DNA from: Parvibaculum sp035325945
GTDB taxonomy: Bacteria > Pseudomonadota > Alphaproteobacteria > Parvibaculales > Parvibaculaceae
Direction of reading: 5' to 3'
Assembly: GCF_035325945.1 (NCBI RefSeq)
Contig: NZ_DAOKYX010000005.1
Location: 1 to 64,000, forward strand
DNA length: 64,000 nucleotides
Both the position numbers and the translations under genes were made by a program. Below the pieces are notes generated by a model. That model was not told the origin of the DNA, made no database searches, and was given only the letters and a program-made list of their open reading frames with translations. Below are positions 26,703-33,730 of the stretch, piece after piece. The first letter of the stretch is position 1. Every line of letters starts with the position of its first letter.

Positions 26703-26712
26703 GAGAGCGGCG

Positions 26713-27975
26713 CTAGAAAAACGAAGCGTAGCGCACCGCATCGAGCGTGCGGCGCGAACGGACCTCATAGCCGCGCTCACGCAAGGCCTTTTCGATGCCG
26801 GGCATATGCTCCGCGCCCCATGGAATGACGATCATGTCATGGCCGGACGCCTCGCGGTCGAAGACAGCGATCAGCGCGGCATTGCGCCTGTCGATGAGGT
26901 CGGCATAGACGGTCGAAAGGTCCTTCTCGGTGAAGCGCTCGCCCGTCGCCTCGAGGCGGCGGAATGCCTCCCATAACGAGCGGCTGCCATAAATCTCGCC
27001 GACCTCGCGGAGAAAGCGGATCGTCGGACCGGAAAGATCGGACACATCGACATCGCCGCGCATGATGACGGGGCGCTGCTCGCGGCTCGGGACCGGCGCG
27101 GCGTCCGCACGCGCCGTTGCCCCGGCCTGCCCTGCCGCGCCGCCGCTCATCCAGGCGGATTGCACTTCGACCTGCTCCTCAAGCCCCAGCGCGCGAGCAA
27201 GGCGGCGATAGGAGAACTCGCCCTTCAGCCGCCCCTGCCTGTCGGACACGCCTTCGACGAGGACGAGCGCACCCGGCGGAATATCCGCAAAGAGATTTTC
27301 GTAGAAGGCGCGCTCACCGATATGGATCATGCCGATGAGCCGCACGGTCCTGCCGTCCTTTTCGAGAACGGTCTCGCCCGCCTCGATGCCTCTTGCTGTG
27401 AAGCGGATATAGCCTTCCGTCTGCCGCTCGACGGTCGCCGCAAGCAGGACCGCGCCGAGAAGCGGCAGCGCGACCAGCACGATGGCGATGGTCGCCGCCA
27501 TGGCGAGAAGCGTTCGCCGCAGGAGATGCGTCTTCACCGGCAGATCGGAAACGCGGAGGCGCCAGCGCCCCGTCCGCCGCTTCACCAGGCTGACCGCGAG
27601 CAGGAAAAGCGCGAGCTGGCCGGTAGAAACCAGAAAGCTGACGAGCGGCGCGCCCTGCCCGAAGGTGAAAGGCGGCGCGCCAAGCCCCGCCCAGAGCACG
27701 AGTATGACCGGCGGAAGAAAGATCCGTTTCGGCAGATGCGGCACGAAGACAAGCAGCAGCACCATCGGCACGGCTGCAACCAGGACGACGATTGCGACCG
27801 CCTCGCGGATCGGGGAGAGCGCGCCGATCTGCCAGAGGCCCTTCAGCGCCTCATCTAGCGTCGAAAGCCCGCCATCGAGTCCGAAGGCGAAGAGATATGA
27901 ATTCGCCGGCAGCGTGGCGATTGCGAGAAACTGGCTGCGACGGCCGGCAAGGGCATCGCTCTTCACTTCGGCCAT
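26713..27975 (-). CDS. membrane-anchored TraB/GumN-like protein
   Basis: A 420-residue protein in two parts. Residues ~1-190 hold about five hydrophobic segments with a Lys/Arg-rich loop between them. The remainder is a soluble domain matching the TraB/PrgY/GumN (TIKI-like) fold: RLIGMIHIGERAFYENLF, GALVLVEGVSD, and near the end LIDRRNAALIAVF and IVIPWGAEHMPGIEKAL. Conserved His, Glu, Arg-Asn and His residues of this fold, proposed as a metal-dependent peptidase-like site, are all there. A Gly/Ala-rich linker (about 290-310) interrupts the domain. Membrane domain first is unusual compared with secreted GumN proteins. No partner gene is evident, and the function is unknown. Confidence 0.72.
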   Translation of the reverse strand: MAEVKSDALAGRRSQFLAIATLPANSYLFAFGLDGGLSTLDEALKGLWQIGALSPIREAVAIVVLVAAVPMVLLLVFVPHLPKRIFLPPVILVLWAGLGAPPFTFGQGAPLVSFLVSTGQLALFLLAVSLVKRRTGRWRLRVSDLPVKTHLLRRTLLAMAATIAIVLVALPLLGAVLLAATVERQTEGYIRFTARGIEAGETVLEKDGRTVRLIGMIHIGERAFYENLFADIPPGALVLVEGVSDRQGRLKGEFSYRRLARALGLEEQVEVQSAWMSGGAAGQAGATARADAAPVPSREQRPVIMRGDVDVSDLSGPTIRFLREVGEIYGSRSLWEAFRRLEATGERFTEKDLSTVYADLIDRRNAALIAVFDREASGHDMIVIPWGAEHMPGIEKALRERGYEVRSRRTLDAVRYASFF

Positions 27976-27993
27976 CCGCCCTTCCTTCTATCG

Positions 27994-28027
27994 CTGGCCT
28001 TCCGTCTCTGGCCTTCCGTCGCTGGCT
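27994..28027. repeat. 14-base tandem repeat, about 2.4 copies
   Basis: ctggccttccgtct is followed by ctggccttccgtcg and a partial ctggct, in the 106-base gap upstream of the TraB-like gene. It probably reflects slippage; no coding or regulatory meaning is evident. Confidence 0.75.
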
Positions 28028-28081
28028 CGGGGCGAAGTTAGCGCGGATCACGCCTTGCGGGAAATCGGGCGGGCGATGGCC

Positions 28082-28300
28082 TCATGCCTTCTTCAGAAAC
28101 TCGGTCTTGAGGACGAGGCCCTTGACCTTCTCGGCATTGCACTCGATGAGGCCCTCGTCGCCGGTCAGGCGAATATTCTTGATGACAGTGCCGCGCTTCA
28201 GCGTCACCGAGGTTCCCTTCACCTTGAGATCCTTGATGACCATGACGCTGTCGCCGTCATGCAATTGATTGCCGTTGCTGTCCTTTACGATCAGGGTCAT
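28082..28300 (-). CDS. PhnA (YjdM)-type domain protein without the zinc ribbon
   Basis: A 72-residue protein beginning at ATG 28300 (MTLIVKDSNGNQLHDGDSV). It corresponds to the C-terminal SH3/KOW-like half of PhnA/YjdM proteins (DGDSVMVIKDLKVKG, LKRGTVIKNIRL, VKGLVLKTEFLKK). The N-terminal zinc-ribbon half of the longer proteins is absent; short forms like this are common in alphaproteobacteria. Despite the name there is no firm link to phosphonate use. A longer open frame up to 28360 has no family-like residues. It is followed by the uroporphyrinogen methyltransferase only on the far side, same strand. Confidence 0.85.
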   Translation of the reverse strand: MTLIVKDSNGNQLHDGDSVMVIKDLKVKGTSVTLKRGTVIKNIRLTGDEGLIECNAEKVKGLVLKTEFLKKA

Positions 28301-28381
28301 GGGGCCGCCTATATGGATTGGGGGAAGCCCCTCTTTAGGCGGCGCGACGGCAAAGAGCAAGGAGAGGGCCTGTGGTCCGCT

Positions 28382-29272
28382 TCAGCCCGCGTCGCGCTGG
28401 CCGCGCGTTTCCAGCGGATCGCGCTTCAGGACGCGGCCTTCGAGCGCGCCGAGCCAGTCGAGCCCTTCGCGCAGGCGCACGACCTCGCCAATGACGATGA
28501 TGGCGGGTGCCTTGAAGCCTGTCCGCTCGACATCGGCGGCCGCCTGCCCGAGCGTCGTTTCCAGAACCTGCTGGCTCCCGAGCGTCGCATTGCGGACGAG
28601 CGCGACGGGTTCGTCCGCATGCCGACCATTCTCGATGAGGAGGCTGGCGATGCTCGAAAGATGCGACAGCGCCATATAGAGAACGATGACGGGCGAGCCG
28701 CGCGCGATGGAAGGCCAGTCGAGATTTTCAGGCACGGCGCCACCCGCCATATGGCCGGTGACGAAGGTGACGGCGTGGTTCACATCGCGATGGGTGACGG
28801 GAATCCCTGCATAGCCAAGGCCGCCAATGCCGGCTGTGACTCCGGGCACGATGCGGAACGGGACACCGGCATCGACCAGCGCCAGCGCCTCCTCGCCGCC
28901 CCGGCCGAAGACGAACGGATCGCCGCCCTTCAGGCGCAGAACGCGCTTGCCCGCCCGCGCAAGCTCGACGAGCCGCGCGGAAATATCGCGCTGCTTCGGG
29001 CTCGGCTTGCCGCCGCGCTTGCCGGAATATTCGAGCTTCGCATGGAGGCCCGCAAAACCGAGCACGCTCTCATCCACCAGCGCGTCATAGACGATGACAT
29101 CGGCCTGGGAGAGCGCATTCAGCGCATGGAGAGTGAGCAGGCCCGGATCACCCGGCCCGGCGCCGACAAGCCAGACCCAGCCCGGTTCAAAAGCGGGCAG
29201 ACCTGCGCGTGCCGCGAGCTGCGGGTCCAGCGCCCGCCCGCCACCAAGGCCGATGATCTTGCCGTCACTCAT
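28382..29272 (-). CDS. cobA: uroporphyrinogen-III C-methyltransferase
   Basis: SAM-dependent enzyme methylating uroporphyrinogen III at C-2 and C-7 to precorrin-2, the branch point to siroheme and cobalamin. It is 296 aa. The start of the fold is VWLVGAGPGDPGLLTLHALNAL (about 32-53), then YDALVDESVL, LKGGDPFVFGRGGEEAL, VPGVTAGIGGLGYAGIPVTHR and the Met-containing VLYMALSHL. It is a stand-alone SUMT, not a CysG fusion with the dehydrogenase/ferrochelatase part. An unusually AT-rich stretch (29273-29325) just upstream probably contains its promoter. cobT at 21890 is the only other corrinoid gene in view, so siroheme or B12 use cannot be decided. Confidence 0.93.
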   Translation of the reverse strand: MSDGKIIGLGGGRALDPQLAARAGLPAFEPGWVWLVGAGPGDPGLLTLHALNALSQADVIVYDALVDESVLGFAGLHAKLEYSGKRGGKPSPKQRDISARLVELARAGKRVLRLKGGDPFVFGRGGEEALALVDAGVPFRIVPGVTAGIGGLGYAGIPVTHRDVNHAVTFVTGHMAGGAVPENLDWPSIARGSPVIVLYMALSHLSSIASLLIENGRHADEPVALVRNATLGSQQVLETTLGQAAADVERTGFKAPAIIVIGEVVRLREGLDWLGALEGRVLKRDPLETRGQRDAG

Positions 29273-29414
29273 ATTACAAATTTCTTTTGGTATTTAATTT
29301 CAAGACCGACGTTAGCACGTAAATAATAGGCTGTCGCGCGCGATCAAGACAAAAAGCGCGCTCCTTCTTGCAGCATTTATCCCCGGTCAGCGATTCCCGG
29401 CTAAGCTCCCTGCC

Positions 29415-30122
29415 ATGAGACACAATAGCTGGACATTGGCGGCGCTGCTTCTCCTTGCGGTGGTCGCCCTGCTTCTCCTCCTCAACAGCCTTTTTCCTGG
29501 CGCGCTCCGGGAGGAAGGGGCGCAAATGCGCCTCGTCTATGGCCTGACCTGGCTCACGCTGATCGGCGGCAGCATTGCGCTCGGCTGGCGCGGCAACGCA
29601 GGGATCGCGCTGAAGCAGGCGCTCGCCTGGGTCGGCATCGCGCTCGTGCTCGTCGTCGCCTATAGCTATCGCGACGATTTCATGGGGCTGGGGCGGACGC
29701 TTGGAAGCCGGGTGGCGGGCGAACTCGTGCCGACGGCGGCGGTCGCCACGGCGCCGGGCGTCGCCTATCTCACGCGCGACCTCTCCGGCCATTTCCGCGC
29801 CGATGCGCTGGTCAACGGCACGCATGTGCGCTTCATGGTCGATACGGGCGCGAGCGACGTTGCGCTCAGCGCGCCGGATGCGGAGCGGCTCGGCTTCGAT
29901 CTTTCCAAACTCTCCTACAGCGTGCCCTACCGGACCGCGAACGGCGTCACCATGGCAGCGCGGGTGACGCTCGACGAGATCGCCATAGGCGATATCAAGG
30001 TGAGGAATGTGCGCGCGTCGGTCTCGCGCGCCGGGCTCGACCAGTCGCTGCTCGGCATGAGCTTCCTGAACGAGCTTCGCGGCTACGAGTTTCAGGGCAA
30101 CCGGCTCATGCTGCGCGAATAG
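29415..30122 (+). CDS. TIGR02281-type retropepsin-like aspartic protease
   Basis: Membrane-anchored clan AA aspartic protease of 235 aa. There is one N-terminal transmembrane helix (ALLLLAVVALLLLLNSLF) and a second hydrophobic pair before residue ~85. The single retropepsin-like domain has its catalytic Asp in FMVDTGASDVALS (about 140) and the C-terminal LLGMSFLNELRGYEFQGNRL flap/ILG-type motif. One domain implies it works as a homodimer. This family is typical of alphaproteobacteria; its substrates are not known. It stands alone between the divergent methyltransferase and the phosphomannomutase. Confidence 0.88.
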   Translation: MRHNSWTLAALLLLAVVALLLLLNSLFPGALREEGAQMRLVYGLTWLTLIGGSIALGWRGNAGIALKQALAWVGIALVLVVAYSYRDDFMGLGRTLGSRVAGELVPTAAVATAPGVAYLTRDLSGHFRADALVNGTHVRFMVDTGASDVALSAPDAERLGFDLSKLSYSVPYRTANGVTMAARVTLDEIAIGDIKVRNVRASVSRAGLDQSLLGMSFLNELRGYEFQGNRLMLRE

Positions 30123-30217
30123 GCCGCCCGCGCCTCCCTGCCCGCAATCGGCATCCCACGAACCCCGCCGACCCGCTATAAGGGGGCAAAGCCGATTGCG
30201 ATACCAAGGAGACAGGG

Positions 30218-31717
30218 ATGCTTCCCAAGCCGCGCGCCGACCTCAAGCCCAATACGTTCGAATTCGAGGTGGAGCCGCTGATCGCGCCCTCGGGCTTCCG
30301 CGAATATGACGCGCGCTGGCTCTTTCCCGAGCAGATCAACCTTGCGGGGATGCAGGCGCTGGGGCTCGGCCTCGGGACGCTGATCCGCGAAATGGGTGTG
30401 CGCCCCGCCCTCGCCGTCGGTCACGATTTCCGATCCTACTCGGCCTCGATCAAGAATGCGCTCATCATCGGCCTCATGCGCGCGGGCGCGGAGGTTCACG
30501 ACATCGGGCTCGCGCTTTCGCCCGTCGCCTATTTCGCGCAATTCGCGCTCGACGTGCCGGGCGTCGCCATGGTGACGGCGAGCCACAACGAGAACGGCTG
30601 GACGGGCGTCAAAATGGGCGCGCAACGGCCGCTGACGTTCGGGCCTGACGAAATGAGCCGCCTGAAGGAGATCGTTCTTTCTGGCGCGGGCAAGGAGCGG
30701 GATGGCGGTCGATACATCCATGTGCCGGACATGGCGCAGCGCTATATCGCCGACCTCACCAACCGGCCGAAGATCAAGCGCAGGCTGCGCGTCGTCGCCG
30801 CATGCGGCAACGGGACGGCCGGCCATTTCGCGCCGAAGGTTCTGGAGGGCATTGGTGCGGAGGTGATCCCGCTCGATTGCGATCTCGACTACACATTCCC
30901 GCGCTATAATCCGAACCCGGAAGATATGGAAATGCTCCATGCCCTTCGCGACAAGGTGCTCGCGGAAGGCGCCGATGTCGGCCTCGCCTTCGATGGCGAT
31001 GGCGACCGCTGCGGCGTGGTGGACGATACGGGCGAGGAAATCTTCGCCGACAAGGTGGGCGTGCTGCTCGCCCGCGATCTCTCCGCGCGCCACCCCAAGG
31101 CGCAATTCGTCGTCGATGTGAAATCGACCGGACTTTTCCTCACCGATCCGGTGCTCGTCGCCAATGGCGCAAGGACCGACTACTGGAAGACAGGACACTC
31201 CTACATCAAGCGGCGCGCGCACGAACTCGACGCGCTGGTCGGCTTCGAGAAGTCGGGCCACTATTTCTTCAATCCGCCTATCGGCCGGGGATATGACGAC
31301 GGGCTCGTCTCGGCCATCGCCATTTGCGACATGCTGGACCGTAACCCGGGCACGAAGATGTCGGAGCTGCGCGATGCGCTGCCCAAGACCTGGGGCTCGC
31401 CCACCATGTCGCCCTTCTGCCCGGACGAAGTTAAATATCAGGTCGTCGAGCGCATGGTCGCGCTCTTCACCGGCATGAAGGCCAATGGCGATACGCTCAT
31501 CGGACAGAAGATCCGCGATCTCGTGACCGTCAACGGCATCCGCGTCGTCACCGAGGACGGCACATGGGGGCTGGTGCGCGCCTCGTCGAACAAGCCCGGC
31601 CTCGTGGTGGTGGTGGAAAGCCCGACATCGGAAGCCAATATGCGCGGAATGTTCGCCGAGATCGACACGCGGCTCTCGGCCTTTCCGGAAGTCGGGGCTT
31701 ACGACCAGAAGATCTGA
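30218..31717 (+). CDS. phosphomannomutase/phosphoglucomutase
   Basis: Phosphohexomutase of 499 aa interconverting hexose 1- and 6-phosphates, supplying sugar nucleotides for polysaccharides. The phosphoserine loop is VTASHNENGWTG (Ser about 122), the magnesium site is FDGDGDRCGVV (Asp 259, 261 and 263). The sugar-recognition loop is GFEKSGHYFF, and the C-terminal phosphate-binding segment is VRASSNKPGLVVVVES. All four domains are present and the length is normal for AlgC-type enzymes. No sugar-nucleotide or exopolysaccharide genes are adjacent, so glucose versus mannose use cannot be told. Confidence 0.92.
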   Translation: MLPKPRADLKPNTFEFEVEPLIAPSGFREYDARWLFPEQINLAGMQALGLGLGTLIREMGVRPALAVGHDFRSYSASIKNALIIGLMRAGAEVHDIGLALSPVAYFAQFALDVPGVAMVTASHNENGWTGVKMGAQRPLTFGPDEMSRLKEIVLSGAGKERDGGRYIHVPDMAQRYIADLTNRPKIKRRLRVVAACGNGTAGHFAPKVLEGIGAEVIPLDCDLDYTFPRYNPNPEDMEMLHALRDKVLAEGADVGLAFDGDGDRCGVVDDTGEEIFADKVGVLLARDLSARHPKAQFVVDVKSTGLFLTDPVLVANGARTDYWKTGHSYIKRRAHELDALVGFEKSGHYFFNPPIGRGYDDGLVSAIAICDMLDRNPGTKMSELRDALPKTWGSPTMSPFCPDEVKYQVVERMVALFTGMKANGDTLIGQKIRDLVTVNGIRVVTEDGTWGLVRASSNKPGLVVVVESPTSEANMRGMFAEIDTRLSAFPEVGAYDQKI

Positions 31718-31765
31718 AGCTGCGCGATGCGGGGATGATGGATGCCGGGGTCCAGTGCGGCGGGC

Positions 31766-32758
31766 TCAGGCGAGCGCGGCTGCGGCCTCGCGCGGCACAA
31801 GCGCCATGGCGTCGCGAATGACCTTAGCCGTGGCGCCCGGACGCGGCGCGTTCTCCGAGATATGGCGGCGGAAGGCGCGCGCGCCGGGCATGCCGTGAAA
31901 CAGGCCGAGAATGTGGCGCGACATCGCATGAAGATGCGTGCCCTTCGCAAGCTCCGCCTCGACATAGGGCAGATAGGCTTCCAGCACCTCATGCGGCGCT
32001 CGCGGCGGCGCATCGGCGCCATAGAAGCGGCGATCGACATCCGCGAGCACATAAGGCGTCTGATAGGCGGCGCGGCCGAGCATCGCGCCATCGACATGAT
32101 CGAGATGGGCAGCCACCTCATCCAGCGAAACGATGCCGCCATTGATGACGATCCGCATGTCCGGCATGTCGCGCTTCAGGCGATAGGCGCGGTCATATTC
32201 GAGCGGAGGAATGTCGCGATTCTCGCGCGGGGAAAGCCCTTCGAGCCACGCCTTGCGCGCATGAACGATCAGCGTTTCGCAGCCCGCATCGCGCACGGCG
32301 CGGGCAAGCGCCGGCAGGGCCTCGGCCGGGTCCTGCTCATCGACGCCGATACGGCACTTGACCGTGACGGGAACGGAGACTGCCTTGCGCATCGACGCCA
32401 CGCATTCGGCAACCAGCATCGGCTCGCGCATGAGGCAGGCGCCGAAGCGGCCGGACTGCACGCGATCCGACGGGCAGCCGACATTGAGATTGATCTCGTC
32501 ATAGCCGAAGCCTTCGGCGATGCGCGCGGCCTCGGCAAGCTCGGCAGGCTCGGAGCCGCCAAGCTGCACCGCAACGGGATGCTCCGCCGGATCGAAGCCG
32601 AGAAGGTGCTGACGGTCGCCATGAATGACGGCGCCGGTCGTCACCATTTCCGTATAGAGCAGCGCATGGCGCGTGATGAGCCGCAGGAAGAACCGGTCAT
32701 GCCGATCGGTCCAGTCCATCATGGGCGCCACGCAGGTGCGGTGGTTGAAGCTGCTCAT
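31766..32758 (-). CDS. dusA: tRNA-dihydrouridine(20/20a) synthase
   Basis: FMN-dependent reductase making dihydrouridine in the D-loop of tRNA. The 330 aa protein begins CVAPMMDWTDRHDRFFLR (DusA-type start) and shows the catalytic Cys loop NLNVGCPSDRVQSGRFGACLM. VTVKCRIGVD and LIVHARKAWLEGLSPREN lie in the barrel; INGGI and the long loop VDGAMLGRAAYQ complete the FMN site. The C-terminal helical tRNA-binding domain includes MSRHILGLFHGMPGAR, distinctive of DusA. It is convergent with the phosphomannomutase and downstream of an ArsR regulator on the same strand. Confidence 0.94.
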   Translation of the reverse strand: MSSFNHRTCVAPMMDWTDRHDRFFLRLITRHALLYTEMVTTGAVIHGDRQHLLGFDPAEHPVAVQLGGSEPAELAEAARIAEGFGYDEINLNVGCPSDRVQSGRFGACLMREPMLVAECVASMRKAVSVPVTVKCRIGVDEQDPAEALPALARAVRDAGCETLIVHARKAWLEGLSPRENRDIPPLEYDRAYRLKRDMPDMRIVINGGIVSLDEVAAHLDHVDGAMLGRAAYQTPYVLADVDRRFYGADAPPRAPHEVLEAYLPYVEAELAKGTHLHAMSRHILGLFHGMPGARAFRRHISENAPRPGATAKVIRDAMALVPREAAAALA

Positions 32759-32851
32759 GTGATCCGCGTTGTTGAATATTCAGGGCGCGCGAAGATCGCC
32801 GGAATAGCCCTGAAGCGCAAGCATGCGCGCCGCCGCGCCAACCGCCAAGGG

Positions 32852-33181
32852 TCAACGGCGCTTGGCCGCGGGCGGGCAATAAATCTCGGCCAGAGTTTCG
32901 ATGATGCGCTGGGCGGCCGGGTCCGCGAGGCGATAGTAGATCGTCTGCGCTTCGCGCCTCGTCGCCACCAGCCCCTGCTCGCGCAATACGGCAAGATGCT
33001 GTGAGAGCGCCGACTGGCTGATGCCGATCAGCTCCTGTATCTCGCCGACGGACATTTCGCGGTCCGCGATCTGGCAGAGGATCAGCAGGCGGCGCTCATT
33101 GGCGAGCGCGCTCAGGAGCTTCGACGCTTCCGCCGCGCTTGCCTCGAGATCCTTGATGTCCGCCGCCAGGGCCGTCGCCAT
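32852..33181 (-). CDS. ArsR-family regulator (BigR/NolR-like)
   Basis: Winged-helix repressor of about 109 aa. Start ATG 33181 (MATALAADIKDLEASAAEASKLL) has a GGAG ribosome site; the longer frame to 33226 is not family-like. ALANERRLLILCQIADREMSVGEI leads into the HTH IGISQSALSQHLAVLREQGLV, and the wing is TRREAQTIYYRLAD. The pattern is like BigR/SqrR/NolR regulators of alphaproteobacteria. A Cys in the LILCQI helix is in the position of a redox/persulfide-sensing Cys in BigR/SqrR, but the second sensing Cys is not convincing. Its target is unknown; a CATT-agc-AATG palindrome lies 47-57 bases upstream. Confidence 0.87.
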   Translation of the reverse strand: MATALAADIKDLEASAAEASKLLSALANERRLLILCQIADREMSVGEIQELIGISQSALSQHLAVLREQGLVATRREAQTIYYRLADPAAQRIIETLAEIYCPPAAKRR

Positions 33182-33227
33182 GTGAACTCCGTCGCCGCAT
33201 GAAGCGGCATGTCCGATACACCACATA

Positions 33228-33238
33228 CATTAGCAATG
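33228..33238. promoter_or_regulatory. small palindrome upstream of the ArsR/BigR-like gene
   Basis: CATT and AATG arms around a 3-base spacer, 47-57 bases before the ArsR start. The surrounding 33240-33395 interval is AT-rich compared with the rest and probably holds the divergent promoters of the ArsR and XRE genes. No further gene is seen in it. Confidence 0.35.
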
Positions 33239-33395
33239 CGTGATATGAATTCAAGGCGGGGTGGCAAAACAACCGGATACCGCGCAAGTGCGCACGCTAA
33301 AATTGATGTTTTATATATCACTATGCACCATTGAAATATCCATATCTTGGTATTATCCTCGATCAAAATCGACATCCAGCCGATGAAGGCCCACC

Positions 33396-33656
33396 GTGAT
33401 TACCGCAGCGCAACTGCGCGCAGCGCGCGCCCTGCTCGGGATCGACCAGCGCAAGCTCGCTGCGCTGTCGGGCCTTTCCGTGCCTACGATCCAGCGCATG
33501 GAAGCGAGCGAAGACGTGATACGCGGCAATGTCGACTCGCTGATGAAGCTCGTTGCGGCGCTCGATGCCGCGGGCGTCGATCTGATCAATGAAGGGGCGG
33601 TGAGCGACCAGGGCGGCCGCGGCGTGCGCCTCAAAGGCGGACCTGCAAAGCCCTAG
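33396..33656 (+). CDS. XRE-family helix-turn-helix regulator
   Basis: An 86-residue single-domain Cro/CI-type DNA-binding protein starting at GTG 33396 (VITAAQLRAARALLGIDQRKLAALSG). The helix-turn-helix spans about residues 15-36 with LSVPTIQRMEASEDVIRG. VDSLMKLVAALDAAGVDLI is the final helix of this common alphaproteobacterial type. It lies 74 bases upstream of the first Ehr/Hyf-like gene on the same strand with a hairpin between them. It may be co-transcribed with, or regulate, that operon; this is inference from position only. Confidence 0.85.
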   Translation: MITAAQLRAARALLGIDQRKLAALSGLSVPTIQRMEASEDVIRGNVDSLMKLVAALDAAGVDLINEGAVSDQGGRGVRLKGGPAKP

Positions 33657-33682
33657 CGTGGGGGCGCCCGAACCCACACGCT
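33655..33682. other. hairpin between the XRE gene and the Hyf-like operon
   Basis: AGCGTGGG pairs with CCC-a-CACGCT (one bulged base) around a 10-base loop, overlapping the XRE stop codon. No T-run follows, so it is not a standard terminator. It may shape read-through into the operon. Confidence 0.35.
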
Positions 33683-33730
33683 GCCATGGCCGCGATAGTG
33701 TTGCTTCGGGCATGTCGAGGATGAAACACG

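Noticed and set aside
27994..28027. Possible CRISPR or regulatory repeat array
   Set aside because: Only about 2.4 copies of 14 bases in direct contact with no spacers; simple tandem slippage.
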